From an uncultured candidate division WPS-2 bacterium (lineage in GTDB: Bacteria; Vulcanimicrobiota; Vulcanimicrobiia; Vulcanimicrobiales; Vulcanimicrobiaceae), in contig CALEYW010000038.1 of the NCBI GenBank assembly GCA_937927945.1, forward strand, positions 1-33,311: DNA of 33,311 nt, written 5' to 3'. Positions 6,828 through 13,606 of this stretch are shown here, in pieces. The first letter of the stretch is position 1, and every line of letters begins with the position of its first letter. The position numbers and the translations under genes are program-made. The notes under the pieces were generated by a model. That model did no database searches. It worked only from the letters and a program-made list of their open reading frames with translations, and was not told the DNA's origin.

Positions 6828-7865
6828 GTGTCGCGTCAGCCGTTGCATCTCATCTGCCGGATCGTTCCCGTCGTCCTCGGTGTGATGCTCGTGACGGCCG
6901 ACGCGGCCCTCGCCCAAACGTGGCGTTGGTATCACGTTTTGCACGTTGCGAACGAGCCCCCGGTGAACGCGCAAGCGACCGTCGACGTCGCCGCCAATGA
7001 GATCTCGTGGTCCTACACCGCCCCACTCCAAGGTCGACAGATCATCATCGCGTCCTGTCGCGCCGCATCGAGCGACGTGCAGCAGACCTCGGCGTACGTC
7101 AACGGCGGTCAGGTCTACTTCCTCATCCGCCTGAAGCCGAACCGCACGGCAAGTTGCGATTCCGGACGCAAAGAGATCGCTGCTATTCCCGGTGACGACT
7201 ACGGGGAAATACGCCGCATAGCTGCCGCCGTCAACGGCGCGCTTTCGGGCGGCCACGCGTCCCCGACCGCGACCTCGCGGCCGACCCCCGAACCCCGAGC
7301 TGCATCGCCTTCACCGCACGCAGCGCCGAGCGAGTCGGCGTCGCCGCGCGGAACGCCGGCACCCGTACCCGACGTGCCGCCCCGCCTGCTGACCCGCGGT
7401 ACTTCGAGTCTCGCGATCGGTCACGGCGGCGTTGCACGCGTCCGCGTGACGATCGCAGCGGACGGAAGCCCCGAGGAAGCCTCGATCGTGTCCGTCACCG
7501 ATCGCCGCCTCGCAGCGGCGGCACTCGAGATTGCCGCGTCGTCGACGTACGCGCCGGCGACGAAGAACGGGAAGCCGCTCTCCGCACCGTACGTCGCGAC
7601 ATTTTCGATCAGCGGAGAAGATCCGGCGACGTCATCAATCCCCGTGTGGCGGCGATCCCCGCTGCCGGCGCCGATGCCCACCGAGACGCCGTCCCCCTCG
7701 CCGACACCCACCCCGACGCCGGCTCCGACGCCGACCGCTACCCCGACTCCGGCGCCGACGCCGACGCCGACCGCGACCCCCAGACCGACGCCGGAACCCG
7801 GAAGTCCGCTCTTGAAGCGACTCCGAAAACCGACGCCGACGCCGACACCCACGCCGGTGCTCTAA
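6828..7865 (+). CDS. Secreted protein with TonB C-terminal-type domain and Pro/Thr-rich tail
   Basis: The protein has 345 residues if it starts at the GTG at 6828, chosen because it places a good signal peptide at the N-terminus (hydrophobic IVPVVLGVMLV, cleavage after ALA before QTW). An upstream in-frame TTG at 6729 is the alternative. The mature N-terminal ~100 residues contain two Cys and are of unknown fold. A Pro/Ser/Ala linker follows, then a TonB C-terminal-like domain at ~215-290 (VARVRVTIAADGSPEEASIVS ... AALEIAASSTYAPATKNGKP). The tail is almost entirely Pro-Thr repeats. Real TonB proteins have an N-terminal membrane anchor and the C-terminal domain last. Here the domain sits internally in an exported protein, so energy transduction is doubtful and a periplasmic or envelope role is more likely. 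The stop codon overlaps that of the convergent glycosyltransferase remnant. Confidence 0.68.
   Translation: MSRQPLHLICRIVPVVLGVMLVTADAALAQTWRWYHVLHVANEPPVNAQATVDVAANEISWSYTAPLQGRQIIIASCRAASSDVQQTSAYVNGGQVYFLIRLKPNRTASCDSGRKEIAAIPGDDYGEIRRIAAAVNGALSGGHASPTATSRPTPEPRAASPSPHAAPSESASPRGTPAPVPDVPPRLLTRGTSSLAIGHGGVARVRVTIAADGSPEEASIVSVTDRRLAAAALEIAASSTYAPATKNGKPLSAPYVATFSISGEDPATSSIPVWRRSPLPAPMPTETPSPSPTPTPTPAPTPTATPTPAPTPTPTATPRPTPEPGSPLLKRLRKPTPTPTPTPVL
7668..7803 (+). repeat. Pro-Thr low-complexity repeat region
   Basis: Degenerate ccgacg/ccgacc hexamers encode a run of PTPTPTP/APTPTATP. It is probably an extended cell-wall or periplasm-spanning segment, and a place where replication slippage could change length. 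Confidence 0.75.
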
Positions 7866-8759
7866 ACGCGAATCCACAACGCGCGATCCGGGCCGTAGGT
7901 CCGTACGCGACGGAAGTGCTGAGCGGTCCAACGCCGATACGCGACAACTGAGGCAAGCCGCCCGGTGTAGAACAGGACGGCCCTCACCCCGAACGTCGCG
8001 GCGATGAGATCGGCGCTCCGTAGCGAGCCGGTCTTGATGCGAACGAACGAGCTGTCCACGAGTAGCGGCGGCGTGTCGCGATCGGCCTTTGCCGCAAGAT
8101 ATTGCGCATCGGTCACGACCTCATCGCCTTCTCGCGTGTATATTCTCAAGTCCCGAACCGCCAGGGCCTCTTCCTGTGGCCGACTGGTCATCGCACGAAC
8201 GAAAGGCGCAGCGGCGTAGTACTGCATTTCGGTCTTGAATCCACGCAAGGTAACCAGAGCCACCGCGAGCGCACCGATCAGCGCAACAACCTTCGCACCG
8301 GACACCTCCAGACGGAAGCCGGCCGCCGACAGAGCCGCCATGCACACCATGGGTGGAACGAGCGCTGTCGTATGCGGCCAAAAAAGCGGCACGAGGACGA
8401 GCAAGGCGATGAGGGTAGCGCCGTACCAGCACACCAGCGGAATCGCTAGAGGCAGTCGCCATACGGCACCCGCGGCGAGCCCGAATGCCGCCACCAGGGT
8501 GAGCGACTGTTCGACGACCTTCACGAACTGCGCGAGGTTCGACGGACCCACATCGCGGTAGGCCTGCGACGCGAGAAGGTGGAGAACGACGACCTGCTCG
8601 AGAAGATCGTGCAGCGTCGGCAAGGAAGAACGCTATCGTCACGCCGGCGGTTGCGAAGAAGCCGAGATCGAAGTCGCCGAGACCGTCACCGAGCACGCGA
8701 GCGAATATGGGATGCTCCAGTTCGCAGAACATATATCGCTGTGAAGTACGGGCCTTCAT
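7862..8759 (-). pseudogene. Glycosyltransferase family 39-like membrane protein, 5'-truncated and frameshifted
   Basis: The translated remnant has several hydrophobic membrane segments and a C-terminal part typical of GT39/ArnT-like mannosyl- or arabinosyl-transferases (for example PPLLVDSSFVRIKTG and AVLFYTGR). The first ~45 residues (LEHPIFARVLGDG ... VTIAFF) are in one frame and the rest (LPTLHDLLEQVVVLHLL onward) in another. Continuity is restored by removing one base within TTCTTCCTTG at 8621-8630. The N-terminal third, with the catalytic Asp/Glu loop expected in this family, is missing. Upstream of about 8760 the reading frame loses sense and the tnpB unit begins. The likely history is truncation by the tnpB element followed by decay. 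The frameshift alone could be a sequencing error; the missing 5' end could not. Confidence 0.65.
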
Positions 8760-8824
8760 CGTTGCGGTATATCGTTGCCGTTCTGATTTGCATGGACACG
8801 TATTCCAGGCATTTCTTCCTGCTT

Positions 8825-9685
8825 CTACGCCGCCGGTTTCACCGCGAAGTCATCTTCGCGGCCAGTGCCTTCGGCTCCACAGGCTGACGCGGGTGAACTC
8901 CCCGCATATCGTGCGAGATTGCGCGCCGCGTTGACATCGCGGTCGTGGGAAGTGCCGCACGATGCGCACGTCCAAATGCGCTCACTGAGCGTAAGAGCGC
9001 CGTTCTTCGCTCCACATGCCGAGCAGAGCTTCGAGGACGGAAACCATCGGTCGACGACGACGACCGTCGAGCCGGCCATCTCGGCTTTGTATTGCAATTT
9101 CCGTCGAAACTCGAAGAACCCAGCATCGGCAATCGCACGGGCAAGAGTCCGGTTCGCGAGCATGCCGGAAACGTTGAGGTCTTCGATGACGATGGTGCGA
9201 TAGCGCGTGAGGCTCGTCGTGAGCTTGTGCAGCACATCGGTGCGAATGTCGGCGATCCGCCGGTGCAGTCGTGCGAGCTTGGTTTTCGCCTTGGCACGAT
9301 GACGCGAACAGCGCTGCTTGCGAGTGAGCGAACGAGAAAGCCGTTTCAGTTTCTGGAGATACCTCCGTAGCGGCTTGGGAGCGAATACTTTCGAACCGTC
9401 GCTGAGCGTCGCGAGCGCGGTGATCCCGAGATCGACACCGATCACCGTGTCATCGCTGCGCGGGTCAGGCTGGTACTCCATCTCGATCGCGAAGCTCGCA
9501 TACCAGCCATCAGCCGCTCGCGAAATCGTTGCCGAGAGAATCCGCCCGGCGAAGCGCACTTCCTCGCGCATCGCCACCCATCCAACGATCGGGAGCCGCA
9601 CGCACTTGCGATCGGTGCGCACGGCATCGGGATGGTGCTTATCAGGACCGTTATCCGCCCGGAACCGGTCGTGACAGCCCTTTTT
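8825..9685 (-). pseudogene. tnpB: TnpB nuclease, C-terminal part (split by IS110)
   Basis: This piece encodes residues 113-398 of a TnpB. It has the RuvC-like catalytic Asp in VIGVDLGI, the Glu in IVIEDLNVSGM, and the final Asp in DRDVNAARNL. A zinc ribbon of two CxxC pairs (LCSACG and CASCG) sits between the last two. All catalytic residues are intact. The upstream reading frame runs into the IS110 element at KKGCHDRF; joined to the piece at 10871-11206 it gives an uninterrupted 398-residue protein, the normal length for the family. Known TnpB proteins are RNA-guided nucleases of IS200/IS605 and IS607 elements. No tnpA is present here. A short ORF beginning at 9622 could express only the nuclease half and is unlikely to be active without the guide-binding N-terminus. 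Confidence 0.88.
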
Positions 9686-9687
9686 CT

Positions 9688-9868
9688 GATATGTCTTCGG
9701 AGGGTCGCGTCCAATGACGTGTCGACCCGGTGGGCCGGGACATCCACCTTTTTCTTGGGCATCGAGCTCGCTTTCAAGATTGATGACCGGCCCACGCTCA
9801 GCCGTCTCGCGAGATCGGACCGTATCGTAGGCCTCAGAGCCTGTATGGATCAGGATGGTCGAAGAGAG
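9688..9868 (+). ncRNA. Predicted IS110 bridge RNA (target- and donor-binding loops)
   Basis: Three structured blocks are visible. A 5' hairpin has GGGTCG 9702-9707 with CGACCC 9723-9728, and CGTC/GACG inside. The target loop is closed by TGGGCCGG 9731-9738 with CCGGCCCA 9787-9794. Inside it, CCTTTTTCT 9747-9755 equals the left target up to the core (9679-9687), and TTCAAG 9773-9778 is complementary to the right target CTTGAA (10871-10876). In the donor loop, ACCGTATC 9819-9826 equals the right element end (10864-10871), and ATCAG 9849-9853 is complementary to the left junction CTGAT (9686-9690), with an AGGC/GCCT hairpin (9829-9832, 9839-9842) between them. Order and polarity match the published IS621-type bridge RNA. 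Transcription is inferred. Confidence 0.8.
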
Positions 9869-10855
9869 ATGGCGGCTTTTTTAAGGAGCGAGTCTTTGGA
9901 CATTCTCGGCATCGATGTTGGCAAGAAGGACCTACACACGGTACTCCTTCAAGACAAGACATCATCATTGAAGAGCGTACCGAATTCTGCAACTGGCATC
10001 GCTCAGTTGCTCAAGTGGTTGAAGAACCGCAAGGTGGAACGCGTCCATGCGTGTCTCGAAGCTACTGGCGGCTGGAGCGAACGAGTTGCGACGGCATTGC
10101 ATCAGGCTGGCCACGTAGTCAGCATCGTGAATGCCAGTCGGATCAAGGCGTTTGCCCAGAGTGAGATGCTTCGCACGAAGACCGATGCGGTGGACGCGGC
10201 GATGATCGCCCGCTTCTGCCGCATGCATGCACCTGATCAGTGGATCCCACCCGCGCCGGAAATCCTTGCATTGCAAGGCCTTGTGCGGCGATACGAGGGC
10301 CTTACGCGGATGCGTGCTAAAGAACAAACTCGTCTTCAAGAACCGACCGTAACGCAGGCGGTTCGGGTCTCCATCGAATCCATGATTGAACGCTTGAGTG
10401 CTGAAATCCAACGGATCAACCGCGAAATCGAGCAGCTCTTTAAGGACCACCCACCGCTGCGAAAACAACGCGCTCTTTTGACGTCGATACCCGGAATCGC
10501 GAAGACAACAGCGGCTCGCATCCTTGGCGAAATGCCCGACATTGCTGAGTTTCGCGATGTCGAGGCGGTCGCCGCTTTCGCCGGACTCTCGCCGCGTCAT
10601 TACCAGTCCGGCTCGATTCAATGGCGCAGCCGTCTGTCTAAGACGGGCAATGCACAGCTTCGCCACGCCCTGTACCTCCCGGCGATCACGGCTATTCAAT
10701 GGAACCCCGTAATCAAACGCTTCACCGATCGCCTGCGCGACCGTGGAAAAGCCAACATGAGCATCATTGCAGCCGCGATGCGTAAGCTGCTTACCCTCGC
10801 CTACGGTGTTCTTAAATCCGGGCGGCCCTTTGATCCGTCCTACTCGACCACTTGA
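9869..10855 (+). CDS. IS110-family transposase (DEDD/serine recombinase)
   Basis: The protein has 328 residues from the ATG at 9869. A TTG at 9896 has a much better Shine-Dalgarno (AAGGAG 9883-9888, 7-nt spacing) and would start the protein right at DILGIDVGKKD, so it may be the true start. The N-terminal RuvC-like domain shows the DEDD residues: Asp in GIDVGKK, Glu in CLEATGGW, and two Asp in KTDAVDAAMIARF. A helical coiled segment follows, then the C-terminal Tnp domain with the HhH-like SIPGIAKTTAARIL and the conserved SGSIQWRSRLSKTGNAQLRHAL containing the catalytic-serine region. The gene appears complete, so the element may be active. The enzyme would work with the RNA encoded just upstream. 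Confidence 0.93.
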   Translation: MAAFLRSESLDILGIDVGKKDLHTVLLQDKTSSLKSVPNSATGIAQLLKWLKNRKVERVHACLEATGGWSERVATALHQAGHVVSIVNASRIKAFAQSEMLRTKTDAVDAAMIARFCRMHAPDQWIPPAPEILALQGLVRRYEGLTRMRAKEQTRLQEPTVTQAVRVSIESMIERLSAEIQRINREIEQLFKDHPPLRKQRALLTSIPGIAKTTAARILGEMPDIAEFRDVEAVAAFAGLSPRHYQSGSIQWRSRLSKTGNAQLRHALYLPAITAIQWNPVIKRFTDRLRDRGKANMSIIAAAMRKLLTLAYGVLKSGRPFDPSYSTT

Positions 10856-10870
10856 CAAGCGACACCGTAT

Positions 10871-11206
10871 CTTGAACGTCGGGACCCTCACACGCTTCCA
10901 AGGAAGCTCGTTGCGTCGGTACTTCTTGAGATCCCCGAAGAAGTTGGCGTAGGCGAGGCCGAGGTTCTTGACTCCCTGCTGCGGTGCATTCTTGGTCACC
11001 TCGCGCATCCAGGGAAACCGCTTGTCCTTGAGCGCGTTGAGTTGTCTGCGCAGCGCGGCATCCGAGGGCTTCTGGCCGTCGGCGTACTGCCGCTGCCACT
11101 CCGCCAACGCCCAGTTGTAGGCGAATCGCGCGACACCATAGGCGCGGCGGAAGTACTCCTGTTGCGCCGGACTCGGATCAAGCCGAACGCGGTGCGCAAG
11201 CCTCAT
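10871..11206 (-). pseudogene. tnpB: TnpB nuclease, N-terminal part (split by IS110)
   Basis: The first 112 residues of TnpB start at the ATG at 11206 (MRLAHRVRLDPSP). They contain the typical N-terminal pattern PxxAQQEYFRRAYGVARFAYN and the region around NLGLAYANFFGDLKK that contacts the guide RNA in characterised TnpBs. The frame runs to VRVPTFK, where the IS110 element interrupts it. After that point the frame reads into IS110 antisense sequence. No good ribosome binding site is visible upstream. Confidence 0.88.
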
Positions 11207-11598
11207 CGAAACGACTATAGATCGTGAGTGTGCCATACGCATGGGTCTCCCAGTGACGTAAGGGATACCCAAGCCTGTCGAACCCTCTGGGGAACACCCA
11301 GTGATCGATGCCGTGCGAGCGACGCGACTCGCGGCGCAGGCCATCCCAGGACTCCTCCAGCACGAGCTCGGCTTGGCCTTCCAGCACGAAGACGACGGCG
11401 TGTCGCGGTAAGAGTACATCGACCTCGCTGATGCCGCAATGCGAAGCCGAGTGAATGAAACACGTCAGGCCGCCGACCGCGAACGCGGCCTCGGTACCAA
11501 GGCGTGCGCCGAAGTACCGTCCTGGGATCGACGCTGAGTTCCGCGTTCACAAGTGTTCTTTTTCCGTGTGAATGGTCGCCCGCACTGAAGTCGAACAT
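11178..11598 (-). pseudogene. Possible frameshifted gene remnant of unknown function
   Basis: On the - strand one frame reads MFDFSAGDHSHGKRTLV ... ELSVDP, and a +1 frame continues RYFGARLGTEAAFAVGG ... HAVVFVLEGQAELVLEESWDG ... FDRLGYPLRHWETHAYG. The composition looks like a real globular protein, unlike the antisense frames nearby. A one-base slip near 11518-11524 would join the two. No family was recognised. The end near 11178 overlaps the start of tnpB, so this may be a host gene cut by the tnpB unit. The rest of the gap up to 11776 shows nothing clear. Confidence 0.3.
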
Positions 11599-11776
11599 GG
11601 GAGCGCGCAGCGCTGCCGGGCGGGGTCGACGAGGAAGTCGTGCGTCATCGTACCAGCTGCGCGCGTCCTGCGGGACCGGTCATTCGGTCGAGCCTTTCGG
11701 ACGATCCGCGTCTCGCCCGCGCCGCACCCTTGCACGCGTATGAAACGCGATTGACAGCGCCGGGGCGGACGTGATA

Positions 11777-11794
11777 GTTAAGTACGTACTTAAC
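11777..11794. promoter_or_regulatory. 18-bp perfect palindrome, probable operator
   Basis: GTTAAGTACGTACTTAAC is a perfect palindrome placed 53 bp upstream of the SRPBCC start, in an A+T-rich patch suited to a promoter. AHSA1/SRPBCC genes are often controlled by small winged-helix repressors (ArsR type), but no such gene is adjacent, so the binding protein is unknown. Confidence 0.65.
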
Positions 11795-11847
11795 CAAAAA
11801 GCAGCCCTGCGGACGGCCGACGAGCCGCCGAGACTCAGGAGATCAGG

Positions 11848-12318
11848 ATGCCTCAACGATCTACCGCACACGCCACGTTCGTGATCGAGCGCACGTACGA
11901 CGCATCGCCCGCGCGTGTGTTTGCCGCTTGCTCCGATCCTGCGGTCAAGGCCCGCTGGTTCGGCGACCCCACGGACGCAAACGCCAAGTACGAGCTAGAC
12001 TTCCGGGTCGGTGGACGAGAGCGGAACCTCGGCGGCCCGCCGGGCGGCCCGGTCTACACGTACGAGGCCCGGTACGAAGAAATCGTCCCGGACCAACGCA
12101 TCGTCAGCACCTACACGATGGACCTCGACCGGACGCGCATCTCGATCTCGGTTGCGACCCTGGAGCTGCAGCCGGCGGGCGCCGGCACACGGCTCACGTA
12201 CACCGAACAGGGCGCCTTCCTGGATAGCCTGGACCAGCCGAAAGACCGCGAACACGGTTGCGGCGAGCTGCTCGATCAGCTCGGCGCGGAGCTGCGCCGG
12301 CAGACCGCAACCGTATGA
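11848..12318 (+). CDS. SRPBCC / AHSA1-family START-like protein
   Basis: The protein has 156 residues. The sequence follows the AHSA1-type START-like fold: FVIERTYDASPARVFAACSD at the N-terminus, ARWFGDP, a central FRVGGRER, YTYEARYEEIVPDQRIVSTYTM, and a C-terminal amphipathic helix after TYTEQGAFLD. These proteins have a deep hydrophobic cavity, and many are uncharacterised ligand binders co-regulated with transcription factors. AGGAG at 11838-11842 lies just upstream of the ATG. It is preceded by the 18-bp palindrome and is convergent with the MarR gene, with a 10-nt gap between the stops. The ligand is unknown. Confidence 0.85.
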   Translation: MPQRSTAHATFVIERTYDASPARVFAACSDPAVKARWFGDPTDANAKYELDFRVGGRERNLGGPPGGPVYTYEARYEEIVPDQRIVSTYTMDLDRTRISISVATLELQPAGAGTRLTYTEQGAFLDSLDQPKDREHGCGELLDQLGAELRRQTATV

Positions 12319-12328
12319 TCGCGTCCGG

Positions 12329-12892
12329 CTAGACGCGCTTCATCCGCTGCGCGCGGGGCGGGGCGGCCCCGCGCTCGCGCAGAGAGAGCGCCTCTTCGCG
12401 GTGGCGGTCGGCGATCGGCCCACGTTCGGCGAGCAGGCGGGTCGCGAGGATCTGCAAGTCGCCCTTTTCCGTCGCGGTGAGCGGTCCGAACATCGCCGCT
12501 TCGGCGACCGAAACGCTCTCGACCGCTCGCTGCGCTGCGCGACGCCCCTTGGCCGTCAGCACGACCACGTACGCGCGGCGATCGTCCGGGTCGCGCTCAC
12601 GGCGCACCAAGTTGCCGGCTTCGAGCTCGTCGATCAGCGCAACGACCGACGTGCGGTCGATCCCGAGCGCCGCCCCGACCGCACTCTGCCGCTGAGGCCC
12701 CCCCTGCAGCAGCATCCGTAAGAAACGATAGTGTCGCATGCGCAAGCCGAGCGGCTCGATCGCCGTTTCGACGAGATGCGTGACCGAAACGGCGAGCGTC
12801 GAGAGGACGAAGTCGGGGCACGCGATCAGCGCCTCGGGGTACCCCTCGGCTCGGCAGCGTTCCTGAGCCGCCTGCGTCCGGCGCTGTGCCAT
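12329..12892 (-). CDS. MarR-family transcriptional regulator
   Basis: The protein has 187 residues. The winged helix is clear: LRMRHYRFLRMLLQGG, then the recognition helix region QSAVGAALGIDRTSVVALIDELEAGNLVRRERDPDDRRAYVVVLTAKG, the hallmark DxRxxxxxLTxxG wing of MarR proteins. The C-terminus is a longer, Arg/Glu-rich helix than usual. It is divergent from the ECF sigma/RND pair, and an inverted repeat lies between them, so the likely role is repression of the pump unit and itself, relieved by a small-molecule ligand. Confidence 0.9.
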   Translation of the reverse strand: MAQRRTQAAQERCRAEGYPEALIACPDFVLSTLAVSVTHLVETAIEPLGLRMRHYRFLRMLLQGGPQRQSAVGAALGIDRTSVVALIDELEAGNLVRRERDPDDRRAYVVVLTAKGRRAAQRAVESVSVAEAAMFGPLTATEKGDLQILATRLLAERGPIADRHREEALSLRERGAAPPRAQRMKRV

Positions 12893-12973
12893 ACGTGCAT
12901 TCTTCCCGGCCGCCGCGCATTTACCTTATCGCAGCCTGCCGCAACCCTACGTCGGCGATCAGTGTGATAGACC

Positions 12974-12988
12974 GTCAGTAGCACTGAC
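12974..12988. promoter_or_regulatory. Inverted repeat GTCAGT-N3-ACTGAC, candidate MarR operator
   Basis: Two 6-bp arms separated by AGC lie 18 bp before the ATG of the sigma factor and 81 bp before the MarR start. The place between divergent genes and the size fit a MarR-dimer site. The assignment to the neighbouring MarR is inferred. Confidence 0.5.
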
Positions 12989-13006
12989 AATCCGCGATGG
13001 TGACCA

Positions 13007-13606
13007 ATGCAGCTTTCTATCACCCCGAACACAATCGAACGCAATCGCGCTCCCCGGCATCATCTGCCTACGCGACCGTCGTCACTACTGACGATCCGTA
13101 ACGGGGAAGAGGGCTCTTCGGAGTTGTCTTTTCTGGAAGATCCCGGAGTGCGGGCGGCCGCGATGCGGCGTGCTTTGCAGGTCGTGCGCACGCGCGCCGA
13201 CGCCGAGGACGCGGTCCAGGAAGCGTCGGTTCGAGCGCTGCGCTACCGCGCGTCGCTGCGACCGGGCGGAGGCCCGCCCTGGTTCTTGCGCATCGTATTG
13301 CGCGTTTCGCTCGACATCGCTGCGGGTGGGCGGCGGTCAGTCGCGGTCGCCGAGGCGCCTGGGGAGGGCGTCGCGCCCCCATCCGAAGCAGCGGTGCTCG
13401 ATCGCGAACGGTCGCGAACCATCCGCTCCGCGCTCGCGGGACTGCCGCAAGCGCAGCGGAGAGCGGTGATGCTGCACGACGTCGACGGTCTCACGACGCG
13501 TGCGATCGCCGCCCGCGAGGGCGTACCGGCGAGCACGGTACGGACACGGCTGCGTCGCGGACGGACCGCGCTGCGTGCGGCGCTTCGCGAGGAGGCGGCG
13601 GCATGA
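13007..13606 (+). CDS. ECF-type sigma-70 family factor
   Basis: The protein has 199 residues from the ATG at 13007; the first ~45 residues look like an untypical extension, and a shorter form is possible. Region 2 is represented by ALQVVRTRADAEDAVQEASVRALRYRAS and the following PPWFLRIVLRVSLDIAAGGRR. Region 4 reads LAGLPQAQRRAVMLHDVDGLTTRAIAAREGVPASTVRTRLRRGRTALRAAL, with a standard helix-turn-helix. No anti-sigma gene is next to it. The stop overlaps the start of the RND pump gene (ATGA), so sigma factor and pump are made from one message. It may direct its own operon, but no sigma target promoter could be defined. Confidence 0.85.
   Translation: MQLSITPNTIERNRAPRHHLPTRPSSLLTIRNGEEGSSELSFLEDPGVRAAAMRRALQVVRTRADAEDAVQEASVRALRYRASLRPGGGPPWFLRIVLRVSLDIAAGGRRSVAVAEAPGEGVAPPSEAAVLDRERSRTIRSALAGLPQAQRRAVMLHDVDGLTTRAIAAREGVPASTVRTRLRRGRTALRAALREEAAA

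Larger units (their letters stand above)
9688..10872 (+). mobile_element. IS110-family insertion sequence, 1185 bp, inserted in tnpB
   Basis: The ends are set by the tnpB reading frame: joining 9687 to 10873 restores VPTFK-KKGCHDRF without a gap. The dinucleotide CT is present at both junctions (9686-9687 and 10871-10872), as expected for IS110 elements, which recombine at a short core and make no long target duplication. There are no terminal inverted repeats, fitting the IS110 rather than IS1111 group. The element consists of a 181-nt 5' leader, one transposase gene, and only 17 nt between the transposase stop and the right end. Core placement means the element could equally be given as 9686-10870. 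Confidence 0.92.
8825..11206 (-). mobile_element. IS200/IS605-type tnpB unit interrupted by an IS110 element
   Basis: The two tnpB pieces flank the IS110 insertion and define a nested mobile region. The outer ends of the tnpB unit cannot be fixed. Its right end (3' of tnpB, toward low coordinates) lies between about 8760 and 8825, where the glycosyltransferase remnant begins, and an omega RNA would be expected to overlap this part. Its left end is near 11207-11250. No tnpA gene and no obvious terminal hairpins were found. Confidence 0.7.

Noticed and set aside
8760..8824. A defined omega RNA and transposon-adjacent motif for the tnpB unit
   Set aside because: The region downstream of tnpB is short and the element ends cannot be fixed from one sequence, so no guide or motif was called.
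9688..10872. IS1111-type subterminal inverted repeats at the element ends
   Set aside because: No matching repeat arms were visible at the two ends, and the RNA-like leader is on the 5' side, which fits the IS110 group.
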